A DNA stretch of 64,000 bases from an uncultured Lachnospiraceae bacterium. GTDB lineage: Bacteria; Bacillota; Clostridia; Lachnospirales; Lachnospiraceae. Below, piece by piece: positions 1 to 8,052 of the stretch; position 1 is the first letter of the stretch; the number at the start of each line of letters is the position of its first letter. Under the pieces are notes generated by a model. That model was not told the origin of the DNA. It saw only the letters and a program-made list of their open reading frames with translations, and made no database searches. The translations under genes were made by a program, and so were the position numbers. The stretch spans positions 62,001-126,000 of the forward strand of contig CAJUAA010000002.1 in assembly GCA_910584205.1 (NCBI GenBank), in the 5' to 3' direction.

Positions 1-2
1 AA

Positions 3-275
3 GTGGCAAATGCGATGTGGCTGTATGAACACCGTCATTGCCGATATCCCAGAGAGGAGTTTAACAGAGTTACGGAAGTTCCATTTGAGGATATCATGCT
101 CCCAATATTGGAAGACTATGATTTGATTTGCAGGGTGGACTATGGTGACAATTATATGGTGCCGGTCATAGATCATGCACATAATATCTATAAAGAACAA
201 ATGGGTATTTTGAGAGATTATTTTAAAAATCTTGGGATGGATCTTCCGGAGTGTTTTGATATTGCATTTGAGTAA
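3..275 (+). CDS. C-terminal end of a protein of unknown function (cut by window start)
   Basis: An open frame runs in from the window edge and stops with TAA just before the next gene, so only the last 90 or so residues are visible and the real start lies outside. The fragment is acidic, has no membrane segment and shows no motif I recognise. It lies directly upstream of a glycosyltransferase on the same strand, with the next start about 50 bases downstream, so it probably belongs to the same glycan operon. The reading is supported by position and lack of a competing frame rather than by homology. A glycosyltransferase or sugar-modifying tail is possible but is only inferred from the neighbours. 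Confidence 0.5.
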   Translation: MANAMWLYEHRHCRYPREEFNRVTEVPFEDIMLPILEDYDLICRVDYGDNYMVPVIDHAHNIYKEQMGILRDYFKNLGMDLPECFDIAFE

Positions 276-322
276 ATGTTTTGTTTGTTTCGATGGAAAC
301 CTGCATGGAAGGATGGGGTTAT

Positions 323-1480
323 ATGAAGATCTTGTTTATTGAGTGGGACAGTTTTGGAAAAGAAGATATAAAAGAAGCTTTTTATATGGAAGGACATGAA
401 CTGATCCTGTTTCCTGTTTCCATGGAAGAAGATCTGGACGATGCGCCGGAGCTGGAAGGGCGACTGTCTGCAGTATTGCATCAGGAGACACCGGCGATCG
501 TATTTTCCATCAATTATTTTCCTGCGATTTCCAATACCTGTAACAGAGAGGGAATTCGATACATTTCCTGGGTCTATGATGCGCCATATGTGCGGTTATA
601 CTCGCAGACTGTCCTGAATCCATGTAACTGCGTTTATGTGTTTGACAGGGAATTGTGTATGGAATTCCGTAATGCCGGTGTGGAGACGGTCTGTTATCTT
701 CCGCTGGCGGTCAATACGGAGCGCCTGGATGCCATGTCAATACCTGCTGATACGCCGGATTTTCAGTATGATGTATCTTTTGTAGGTTCTTTTTATGTGG
801 AAAAGAATGATTATTATGACCAGATGGTATCAGTGCTTCCAGATTTTGCAAAAGGGTATTTGGACGCCATTATTGCCGCACAGATGAAGATTCAGGGGTA
901 TGATTTTATTGAGGATGTGCTGGGACCAGTAATTAATGATTTGTATAAAGCGTTTCCGCTTGATCCAGATCCCAGGGGCATGGAAAGCAGGGAATACCTC
1001 TATGCACAGTATGTGGTTGACCGCAGGATTACAACGCTGGAACGGATTGATCTTTTGAATGCTGTCGCAAAAAGACATAATATTGATGTTTTTACTTATA
1101 TCAAAGATTTCACAATGCCTAATATGCGCAATCATGGAAGAGTTGATTATTTCAATGAGATGCCGCTGGTATTTCGGCAGAGCCGGATCAATTTGAATAT
1201 TTCCCGCAGAGGGATTAAAAGCGGAATTCCGTTGCGTGCGTTTGATATTATGGGGAGCGGCGGATTTCTGCTCAGCAATTTCCAGGCGGATTTTCTTGAT
1301 TTCTTTGTGCCGGGGGAAGACTTTATGTATTATGAAAGCAAAGAAGATTTTCTGGAGAAAATTGATTATTTTTTGTTCCATGAGGAGGAACGGCAGGTTA
1401 TTGCAAAAAATGGACATGATAAGGTGGCGGCGAAGCATACCTATCGGCATCGGGTTCGTGAAATGTTGTCAGCTCTGTAA
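323..1480 (+). CDS. CgeB-type glycosyltransferase (DUF3880 plus group 1 C-terminal domain)
   Basis: Predicted cytoplasmic glycosyltransferase of about 385 residues, expected to move a sugar from a nucleotide donor onto a surface glycan or protein. The N-terminal half (residues about 1-150) has the DUF3880 pattern, including a stretch around WVYDAPYVRLYS and CVYVFDRELC. The C-terminal part carries the CgeB-type group 1 domain, with SRINLNISRRGIKSGIPLRA and the following FDIMGSGGFLLSNFQ region that in this family binds the donor. The start at 323 is chosen over an in-frame ATG at 281 because the family begins MKILFIEWDSFG and GGATGGGG-like sequence precedes it. It is followed closely by a methyltransferase and a GT2 gene. 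Acceptor and sugar are unknown; flagellin or cell-wall glycan is plausible from the neighbourhood. Confidence 0.8.
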   Translation: MKILFIEWDSFGKEDIKEAFYMEGHELILFPVSMEEDLDDAPELEGRLSAVLHQETPAIVFSINYFPAISNTCNREGIRYISWVYDAPYVRLYSQTVLNPCNCVYVFDRELCMEFRNAGVETVCYLPLAVNTERLDAMSIPADTPDFQYDVSFVGSFYVEKNDYYDQMVSVLPDFAKGYLDAIIAAQMKIQGYDFIEDVLGPVINDLYKAFPLDPDPRGMESREYLYAQYVVDRRITTLERIDLLNAVAKRHNIDVFTYIKDFTMPNMRNHGRVDYFNEMPLVFRQSRINLNISRRGIKSGIPLRAFDIMGSGGFLLSNFQADFLDFFVPGEDFMYYESKEDFLEKIDYFLFHEEERQVIAKNGHDKVAAKHTYRHRVREMLSAL

Positions 1481-1548
1481 GACAGAGAAGGCAGCTTGTT
1501 GAGATGACAGGAAAAGAGAGCAGGGCAAAAAGGAAGGATGGAAAAGGA

Positions 1549-2568
1549 ATGTCAGACGTTATTTTGGTTGGAATCGGTGTAGATTGTGCAAGTATTGTGG
1601 ATCAGGCTATGAGTGAATTAAGAAGTACATCCAGAATAATTGCTGTTATTTTTGACTGTGATGAGCGATATAATGAGATTTCGGATAAATCCTGTCCTCA
1701 GAAAAGGATAGAAGACATCCCGGGTTTGATGTATGATAAACTGCTTGTTTGCTGTAAAAGCTGTATTGTGGAAGAGAGTGTGAAACTGTTTTGCGAAGAG
1801 TATAAACTTCCCCGCTCTAAGTGTGGGGGATATATCACTTCTAAAATAGGTCCGCACAGAATCAACTGGGATCAGGTGCAGACAAAAGAGGATCTGGTGG
1901 AACAGATCTGTTCTTCTGGGTCTCTGAATGATCTGGAACGTTTTTTCTATGGAGGGCATCACAGGCCAGTCAGTAAGTGGCTCCATTATTTTGAGGTTTA
2001 TGACCGCCATTTTTCAAAATTCAGAAATAAAGCGCCAGTCGTTATGGAGATCGGTGTTTTTCGTGGAGGATCTTTACAGATGTGGAAGGATTATTTTGGA
2101 ACGGGTGCACAGATCATAGGAGTAGACATAGATGAAAATACGAAGGGATTTGAGGAAGAACAGATTTGTATTGAGATCGGATCACAGTCAGACAGGAATT
2201 TTTTAAAACAGTTAAAATTAAAATATCCGAAAGTTGATATATTAATTGATGATGGCGGTCATACAATGAATCAGCAGATTACAACGTTCGAGGAGATGTT
2301 TTGCCATATATCGTCTGACGGAGTTTACCTGTGTGAGGATCTTCATACCAGTTACTGGAAGGAATATGGAGGCGGATACAGATGTCAGGATTCATATATT
2401 GAATACAGTAAAAATTTTATTGATTATATCCATGCGTGGTTTAGCGTTGACCCGCAGTTGCAGGAGAATCGATACTCCAGAAGCATGCATAGCCTTCATT
2501 ATTATGACAGTATACTGGTGATCGAAAAAAGAAGGATGGGGCCGGCTGTGGATCTGATGATAGAGTAA
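1549..2568 (+). CDS. SAM-dependent methyltransferase, macrocin/CmcI-like
   Basis: Class I methyltransferase of about 339 residues, expected to methylate a sugar or glycan hydroxyl. The catalytic half starts near residue 165: VVMEIGVFRGGSLQMW is a glycine-containing SAM-binding loop, IIGVDID is the acidic strand end, and DILIDDGGHTMNQQI supplies the acidic metal/substrate residues typical of TylF/CmcI-type enzymes. The N-terminal 100 residues begin MSDVILVGIGVDCAS and look like a separate Rossmann-type domain as in some polysaccharide-cluster methyltransferases. The start at 1549 is preferred to 1504 because AGGAAGG lies upstream and the Rossmann strand begins there. It sits between two glycosyltransferases, which argues for glycan methylation. 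The exact substrate cannot be told. Confidence 0.75.
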   Translation: MSDVILVGIGVDCASIVDQAMSELRSTSRIIAVIFDCDERYNEISDKSCPQKRIEDIPGLMYDKLLVCCKSCIVEESVKLFCEEYKLPRSKCGGYITSKIGPHRINWDQVQTKEDLVEQICSSGSLNDLERFFYGGHHRPVSKWLHYFEVYDRHFSKFRNKAPVVMEIGVFRGGSLQMWKDYFGTGAQIIGVDIDENTKGFEEEQICIEIGSQSDRNFLKQLKLKYPKVDILIDDGGHTMNQQITTFEEMFCHISSDGVYLCEDLHTSYWKEYGGGYRCQDSYIEYSKNFIDYIHAWFSVDPQLQENRYSRSMHSLHYYDSILVIEKRRMGPAVDLMIE

Positions 2569-2615
2569 TCAAGCGGATGTCTGCAAGGCTGCTGGAAGAG
2601 CGAAGAGGGACAGAT

Positions 2616-3653
2616 ATGAGAAAAATAAGTGTAATCATACCATGCTATAATGTTGCGCATTATATTGACAGGTGTATAACATCTGTTATTGCACAGACAA
2701 TAGGTATGGAGCAGTTTGAGATTATTTGCATTGATGATGCTTCTACGGATGACACCTGGTCACATTTACAAAGGTGGGAGACATTGTTTCCGAACCATGT
2801 ATTATTGTATCGTCAGGAAGTAAACCGGCGGCAGGGAGCGGCGAGAAATATTGGCTTGCAGTGTGCATCGGGGGAGTGGATAACATTTGTTGATGCGGAT
2901 GACTGGCTGGAACCGGATTATCTGGAGCAGCTTTATGCGCCGACGGCACAATATGCATGTGACGTGGTTTGTTGCGGACGGATAGCAGACACTTCAGAAG
3001 TTCTTACTTACGCTGATGAGGATAACAGAATTGGGGGAAAGAATTCATATTTTGTTGTAGATACAGAAATAGAAAGAAGACTATGGATTCGAAACAAGAT
3101 TCTGGGAAATGAAGTATGGGGAAAGCTGATACATAAGAAGTTGATTATGGATTTTCAATTATTTTTTCCGGAAAAATTAGTTTATGAGGATATGTACTGG
3201 CTTCCATTACTCCATGTATATGCGAAAAGTACATATTATGTAGGAAAAAAACTGTATCACTATTTTCTTGGTAACGATTCAACAATACGCTCCATGAATC
3301 AAGATTATCACATGGATTTTTTGACAATACAGATGAGAAAATGGGCGGATTGGGGGCAGCGTGGGCTTTTGGCGAAGTATAGGAGTGAATTGGAACTTGA
3401 TGCTTTGCGCGACGCAGCATGTTTTGTGCAGCAGCTTGTTTTACGATATGATCAGCCTTCTTTTTCGTTTTTTCAACTGGAAAGCGAATTGATTCGACAA
3501 TACGTACCAGAATACATGAATAATCCATATCTTAAAAAGGATGCAGATGGAATGGAAATGTTTTTTTTCATATGGGAGGCTTTGTTTCATCCTATGAACA
3601 GTATGGAATTTCAGGGATTTGTGATGAAAGTAAGAGCGTATTTGATAAAATAA
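2616..3653 (+). CDS. Family 2 glycosyltransferase
   Basis: GT2 (GT-A fold) transferase of about 345 residues. The N-terminus has the standard KISVIIPCYNVAHYIDRC strand and loop, then CIDDASTDDTW, and the metal-binding DXD region appears as FVDADDWLEPDYLEQL near residue 100. The remaining 220 residues are the variable acceptor domain, with EKLVYEDMYWLP as the usual ED catalytic region. There is no convincing membrane segment. The start at 2616 follows AGAGGGA at good spacing; the upstream ATG at 2577 would add 13 residues with no family match. It is the last plus-strand gene of the first glycan block and faces licD. Donor and acceptor are unknown. Confidence 0.85.
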   Translation: MRKISVIIPCYNVAHYIDRCITSVIAQTIGMEQFEIICIDDASTDDTWSHLQRWETLFPNHVLLYRQEVNRRQGAARNIGLQCASGEWITFVDADDWLEPDYLEQLYAPTAQYACDVVCCGRIADTSEVLTYADEDNRIGGKNSYFVVDTEIERRLWIRNKILGNEVWGKLIHKKLIMDFQLFFPEKLVYEDMYWLPLLHVYAKSTYYVGKKLYHYFLGNDSTIRSMNQDYHMDFLTIQMRKWADWGQRGLLAKYRSELELDALRDAACFVQQLVLRYDQPSFSFFQLESELIRQYVPEYMNNPYLKKDADGMEMFFFIWEALFHPMNSMEFQGFVMKVRAYLIK

Positions 3654-3773
3654 TCAGGTGGTGGATTCGTGGAACAGTAAAGTGCGTAGATACTGCTTTC
3701 TATGATGCAGACTGGGTTTTGGCAACAGTAAACCAGGTCCGCGGTGGTGCGTCACATAATATAAAGATTTAAC

Positions 3774-4694
3774 TTATTCAGTTGGTTGTACGGGTGTTTC
3801 GCAGTTAAGTAAATATTCTATATAAGGTATATCCGGGTCTAACAGGATTTGTTCATGAGCAGATCCGCCCTGCACAAACTTATGATAATCCCCATAGCAT
3901 TGTGTTAAAATTTTGTCATATTCTGCGGGTGCAGGGATTTGGAGATGTTCAAAGGGAAGGTAAACAATATCATGAAACCAGTTTTTTTCTACGCTTTTAC
4001 AGCTGGTTCCATCTGGATACAGTTCTTCAATCAGGTAATTTACTCTTTCTGACTGACCAAGGCAGGAACGATTGAATAACTCAAAAATCCTGAATTTTTC
4101 CTTTACATTTTTCCTTAGATGGTCGATCAAAAAATCAGTACTAAGATATAGTTTTTGCCCTTTCTCCATTGCGTTTATTATGGCTTCCGGATCAGTGATG
4201 GAAATCCATAAAAGGTTTTGGATCTGCTTGATGGTTTCGAACTGTGCATTTCTGCCATCTTCCACACTGTCAAAAGGAAAAATATCCATGAAAATGCCTT
4301 GATGAAATGTATTCCCCAGATGGCGAAATTGTGGCTCCACAGCAGTTGTTCTGCTGTCCCGGATTTTAGAGAGAGGCCACATAACCCGGTCTGTATAAGT
4401 ATTTTGATAAAAATAGGGTTCTTTAAATTCTGTCGGGGCAATTTCCTGAAATTTTTCATAATCATCCCGGAACATAATAACATCAATGTCGTCATCCCAT
4501 GGAATAAATCCCTGGTGGCGTACGGCACCCAGAAGAGTACCATAATATGCATAATATGTAAGACCATGTTTATGACATAGTTCATCAAATTTTTCCAGCA
4601 TTTGAAGTTCTACTGCCCATATTTTTTTTCGCTTTTCTGTTACCAGAAAACCAGAACGTATTTCTTCTTTATAAAATGATGCATTAATAATCAT
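3774..4694 (-). CDS. licD: LicD-family phosphocholine transferase
   Basis: LicD proteins transfer phosphocholine from CDP-choline to a surface glycan (teichoic acid, LPS or capsule in known species). The diagnostic nucleotidyltransferase-like core is present at about residues 45-75: TYYAYYGTLLGAVRHQGF followed by IPWDDDIDV, giving the G-x-LLGAxRH and DDD-x-D metal site. The length of about 306 residues suits the family, and there is no signal peptide. It is transcribed away from licA and converges on the upstream GT2 gene. With licA and licC nearby, choline uptake, activation and transfer are nearly all represented; a choline permease (LicB) is not in the window. Function by family is solid; the acceptor glycan is inferred. 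Confidence 0.85.
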   Translation of the reverse strand: MIINASFYKEEIRSGFLVTEKRKKIWAVELQMLEKFDELCHKHGLTYYAYYGTLLGAVRHQGFIPWDDDIDVIMFRDDYEKFQEIAPTEFKEPYFYQNTYTDRVMWPLSKIRDSRTTAVEPQFRHLGNTFHQGIFMDIFPFDSVEDGRNAQFETIKQIQNLLWISITDPEAIINAMEKGQKLYLSTDFLIDHLRKNVKEKFRIFELFNRSCLGQSERVNYLIEELYPDGTSCKSVEKNWFHDIVYLPFEHLQIPAPAEYDKILTQCYGDYHKFVQGGSAHEQILLDPDIPYIEYLLNCETPVQPTE

Positions 4695-4941
4695 AGTTAC
4701 CTGTCCTTTTTATTTATGAATTCTGTCGGTTTTATACAAGGGGATTGTTTACAAATATCATTTTCTTAACCGATTAATAAACCGTTCATGATAAACTCCG
4801 TTATGCGGCATGTTCCGTCATCCATATAAAGTCTGTTTCGGAGAAATATCAATACTATGATATATTGAATTTGCGAATAAATCAACTGTTTTATGGTATA
4901 TCTGACGCGAATTTTAGTGGATTTTCTATGTTTTGATATGG

Positions 4942-4947
4942 TATAAT
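4942..4947 (+). promoter_or_regulatory. Extended -10 promoter element ahead of licA
   Basis: TATAAT preceded by ATGG (an extended -10 TGn) lies about 35 bases before the licA start; no good -35 is visible. It would drive licA and, before the insertion, licC. The rest of the 4695-4981 gap between licD and licA is AT-rich with no other clear signal. Confidence 0.5.
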
Positions 4948-4981
4948 GTCGACATATAAATGAAAAATTGCAGGAGAATTT

Positions 4982-5233
4982 ATGGAAAAAGAGATTATTC
5001 AGGAAGACCTTCAGAGAGTATCCACTTTGCTTCGGAATGTATTAAACATAGATCGCTATGCTGAAATAGAACGTATGGGCGGTTTGACCAATCATACCTA
5101 TAAAGTGATTCTGGAGGACGGAAGTATCTATGCGATCCGGATTCCGGGAGAAGGGACGGAAGAACTGATTATACGCAGCCATGAGCAAATCAGCACGGAA
5201 CTGGCATGCAGGCTGGACATATATATAACGTGA
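4982..5233 (+). pseudogene. licA: licA choline kinase, N-terminal part, cut by an insertion sequence
   Basis: The first 80 codons encode the nucleotide-binding lobe of a choline kinase (APH/ChoK fold): GGLTNHTYKVILEDGSIYAI is the ATP-loop strand pair and RIPGEGTEELIIR the conserved stretch after it. The reading is broken after ATA at 5219-5221, where an IS630-family element begins; four further codons come from the element before TGA. The remaining gene resumes at 6389 in the same frame. GGAG lies eight bases before the ATG. Without the catalytic lobe this fragment cannot phosphorylate choline. Confidence 0.85.
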
Positions 5234-6386
5234 TTATTTGTTACTAATATGTTCATCTTCCACAGAAATGGTGTATAATACTTTTATCAAAATTTATTTC
5301 GGAGGTATGATACATATGAACACAGGAATACCTGACGACTCTGTAAAAGATTATTACCGCCTTCTTACCGCATCAAAAAAGGAAAAAAACGTGAAACAGA
5401 AACTGCGTTACGATACCGTTCTGCTTTATCTGGAGGGATATCCAGGAAAGCAGATTTCAGAAATTCTGCATATTCCCCGCAGGACAGTTGATTACCATAT
5501 TTCCCGTTATGAAAACAGCGGTATGGAGTCCCTTGTTTTGGGAAAGCATCCGGGTGCTCCCAAAAAGCTTTCCGATGCACAGGAGTCAGAACTTCTGACC
5601 GTAATTTCCACAAAGACTCCGCAGGAAGCAGGCGTGGGGGTTTTTGCCAACTGGACGGCTGCTCTGGCCTGCGCTTTTGTGAAACAGAGATTCGGAGTAT
5701 CTTTCAGTACCCGGGGAATGCTCAATCTTTTTCAGAGGCTGGGACTGAGTTATACCAGACCGACTTATACATTAAATAAAGCAGATCCCAAAAAGCAGGA
5801 AGAGTTCAGAGAAACTTTTGAAACATTAAAAAAAACTGCTGAACAATGACATCTGCGCAGTCCTGTTTGAAGATGAATCCATGATCAGAGATTATCAGGC
5901 CATCATGAAAACCTGGTTTCCAAAAGGGAAACAGCGGGTCATACCAACATATGGAAAGCATGAGGGAGTAAAACCGGTTGGCTGCCTGGACTATGAAACG
6001 GGCCGTGTTTATATGGAAGAGCACCGGAAGTATGATGCGGAAGTATTTCTTCAGTTTCTGAAGAATATACTTTCCCGGTATCCGCATGGAAAGACGGTCA
6101 TGATCCTGGACAATGCAAAAATCCATCATGCAAAGCTTCTGAAAGGATTCCTGAAAGAGAACCGGAACCGTCTGGAGCTGGTATTTCTTCCTCCTTACAG
6201 TCCCAGTCTGAATAAGATTGAAGAACTGTGGGGCTGGCTGAAAGACTCGGTAATCAACAATGTATTTTTCCATTCCCGTGAGGAAATCCAGGAGGCCGTA
6301 CAAAGATTTCTCAGCTGGCTGTCTACCGTTCCTCAGATGGTCATAGACCGTCTGTGTTTATGGGCAATAATTTATCACTTTATATA
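5222..6386 (+). mobile_element. IS630-family insertion sequence inside licA
   Basis: Element of about 1165 bp flanked by a duplicated TA (5220-5221 and 6387-6388), the target duplication known for IS630/Tc1-type elements. The ends are imperfect inverted repeats: TATAACGTGATTATTTG on the left against TATATAAAGTGATAAATTA when the right end is read inward. Removing 5222-6388 (1167 bases, a multiple of three) rejoins the choline kinase frame exactly, which fixes both ends to within the TA-rich ambiguity. It carries a transposase spread over two frames. Confidence 0.88.
5316..5849 (+). CDS. IS630-family transposase, N-terminal part (helix-turn-helix)
   Basis: About 177 residues with the helix-turn-helix region YLEGYPGKQISEILHI and PRRTVDYHISRYENSG, which binds the element ends, then a second helical domain with FGVSFSTRGMLNLFQRLGLS typical of IS630 proteins. 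The start at 5316 is chosen because GGAGG lies ten bases upstream. The frame ends at TGA shortly after a run of eight A (5828-5835), while the DDE catalytic half continues in the +1 frame. A seven-A run would join both halves, so this is either slippage-dependent expression or a one-base insertion. Confidence 0.85.
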   Translation: MNTGIPDDSVKDYYRLLTASKKEKNVKQKLRYDTVLLYLEGYPGKQISEILHIPRRTVDYHISRYENSGMESLVLGKHPGAPKKLSDAQESELLTVISTKTPQEAGVGVFANWTAALACAFVKQRFGVSFSTRGMLNLFQRLGLSYTRPTYTLNKADPKKQEEFRETFETLKKTAEQ

Positions 6387-6489
6387 TAGATGCGGAACTT
6401 TTATATTTTGGACCAGATGGCTCGAAAGTAACACGGTATATTCCGAATGCAGTGACCATGTCTGCCGAAGAATTGAAGACTTTGAGTAA
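5836..6489 (+). CDS. IS630-family transposase, catalytic DDE part
   Basis: The catalytic half of the transposase in the frame opened after the A8 run. The three acidic residues are visible: D in VLFEDES, D in VMILDNAKIHHAKL, and E in PPYSPSLNKIEELWGWLK. An internal ATG at 5881 cannot supply the first Asp, so activity needs joining to the upstream frame. Oddly, no stop codon occurs before the element's right end; the frame runs about 34 codons into licA before TAA. Family homology ends near VIDRLC, so the tail is host-derived. Confidence 0.8.
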   Translation: MLNNDICAVLFEDESMIRDYQAIMKTWFPKGKQRVIPTYGKHEGVKPVGCLDYETGRVYMEEHRKYDAEVFLQFLKNILSRYPHGKTVMILDNAKIHHAKLLKGFLKENRNRLELVFLPPYSPSLNKIEELWGWLKDSVINNVFFHSREEIQEAVQRFLSWLSTVPQMVIDRLCLWAIIYHFIYRCGTFIFWTRWLESNTVYSECSDHVCRRIEDFE

Positions 6490-7051
6490 TATCCGTCAGG
6501 TGGCTGATATATTCAAAAAAGTGCACAGGTCAAATGTGGATACAAAAGTGCCGTTCGAAGTATTTGATATGGCAACGGGATATGAAGATATTATAAAAGA
6601 AAAACAGGTACCTGTGTATCACGACTATGTGCGGGTAAAGGATGAAGTTATGAGAATAAAACATATTACGGACGAGGAATGTGAGATAAAAAAGGTTCCA
6701 TGTCACAATGATCCGTTATGCGAAAACTGGGTAAAAAGTGGAAAAATGTATTTGATCGACTGGGAATATGCCGGCATGAATGACGGAATGTGGGATTTGG
6801 CAGATATATCGATTGAGGCGAAATATGATGCTGCTCTTGACGAACAGTTGCTGGAGGCATATTTTGAACGGGAAATAGATGTAAACGACAGAAAACATTT
6901 TCTGGCCGCAAAGATTTATGTGGATTACCTGTGGACATTATGGGCAAAAGCAAGAGTTCCCTATGATGGTCAGTCCATGAAAGACTGGGCTTTGGAACGT
7001 TATACGAGATTGAAGCGGAATCTTGTGGAATACCAGCGGGCATCGTTGTAA
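6389..7051 (+). pseudogene. licA: licA choline kinase, C-terminal catalytic part, separated by the IS
   Basis: In frame with the fragment at 4982, these 220 codons continue the kinase: DAELLYFGPDGSKVTRYIPN, then the catalytic loop VPCHNDPLCENWV (HxDxxxxN Brenner motif) and YLIDWEYAGMNDGMWDLA, which supplies the metal-binding acidic residue. With the N-terminal 80 codons the restored protein would be about 300 residues, normal for LicA. An internal ATG at 6452 might allow translation of a fragment lacking the ATP-loop lobe, which should be inactive. licC follows 43 bases on, so the insertion may also alter licC expression. Confidence 0.85.
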
Positions 7052-7094
7052 AGAAGTGTATATGAGATGGGCAATCGGGTAGGAGAGGATATCA

Positions 7095-7967
7095 ATGGGA
7101 TATAAAGTAGACAATGCGGTGATACTGGCAGCCGGCGCTTCCAGCCGGTTTGCGCCTTTATCATATGAAAGTCCAAAGGCTTTGATCGAAGTACGGGGAG
7201 AGATCCTCATCGAACGTCAGATCAGGCAGCTGAAGGAAGTCGGCATTCCGGAAATTATTCTGGTGACGGGGTATAAAAAAGAACAGTTTTCGTATCTGAA
7301 GGATGAATTTGGAGTTCAGTTAGTGGACAACCTGGAATATCTGTACAGGAATAATCACTCGAGTATTTACAGAGTGAAAGAATTTCTGCATAATACCTAT
7401 ATCTGTTCCTCCGATAATTATTTTGCAGAAAATCCATTTGAATGCGAGGTGGAGGACTGTTATTATTCGGCAGTATATGCAGAGGGATGGACGGATGAAT
7501 GGTGCATGGAAGAGGATTCGGAGGGATTCATCTCAGATGTTCATATTGGAGGAAAAGATGCCTGGTATATGCTTGGGCATGCTTTCTGGAGTGAAACGTT
7601 CAGCAGAAATTTCCTGGAGATTCTGGAACAGATCTATGAACAGCCGGAGACAAAGGATCTTCTGTGGGAAGCCATCTTCAAAGAACATCTTCACAGGCTG
7701 AAGATGAAAATACGCCGGTATCCGGAACACATGATCTTTGAGTTCGATACGCTGGACGAACTGCGTCAGTTTGACAGAAGTTATATAAAAGATACCCGTT
7801 CACAGATTCTCAAATCGTTGACAAAAAGACTGAACTGCAGAGAAGAACAGATCGAAAAGGTGCAGGCGTGTAAAGGCATGAACAATGAAGCCGCAGGCTT
7901 TAGGTTCTGGGTAGGAACAGACGAATACGAATATTGTTATGAGGATGGAGCATTGCGCAGACTGTAA
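7095..7967 (+). CDS. licC: LicC-like CTP:phosphocholine cytidylyltransferase
   Basis: Nucleotidyltransferase expected to make CDP-choline from phosphocholine and CTP for LicD. The signature VILAAGASSRFAPL and then SPKALIEVRGEILIERQI is the nucleotide-binding loop and the conserved lysine; CSSDNYFAENPF contains the metal-binding Asp. The core ends near residue 230. The last 60 residues (SQILKSLTKRLNCREEQIEK then VQACKGMNNEAAGFRFW) resemble the start of a choline-kinase domain, as if derived from a LicC-LicA fusion that has lost the rest. GGAGAGG precedes the ATG. It follows the broken licA and faces the toxin gene. Other sugar/alcohol nucleotidyltransferase activity is possible, but licA and licD nearby favour choline. 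Confidence 0.8.
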   Translation: MGYKVDNAVILAAGASSRFAPLSYESPKALIEVRGEILIERQIRQLKEVGIPEIILVTGYKKEQFSYLKDEFGVQLVDNLEYLYRNNHSSIYRVKEFLHNTYICSSDNYFAENPFECEVEDCYYSAVYAEGWTDEWCMEEDSEGFISDVHIGGKDAWYMLGHAFWSETFSRNFLEILEQIYEQPETKDLLWEAIFKEHLHRLKMKIRRYPEHMIFEFDTLDELRQFDRSYIKDTRSQILKSLTKRLNCREEQIEKVQACKGMNNEAAGFRFWVGTDEYEYCYEDGALRRL

Positions 7968-8052
7968 GCGCAGACAGGAGCATTTACAATGAACGGATTT
8001 GTCCCATAAAGGATGGGGATTTCCATACCTGTCGGTTGGAATTTGGTTATAT

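Noticed and set aside
3572..3772. Small plus-strand frame overlapping the GT2 gene end
   Set aside because: No ribosome site and no recognisable protein; it overlaps the GT2 coding end in another frame.
4695..4981. Phase-variable tetranucleotide repeats as in Haemophilus licA
   Set aside because: No short tandem repeat tract is present in or before licA.
6452..7051. Free-standing small kinase gene at 6452
   Set aside because: It lacks the ATP-binding lobe and is in frame with the upstream licA fragment once the IS is removed.
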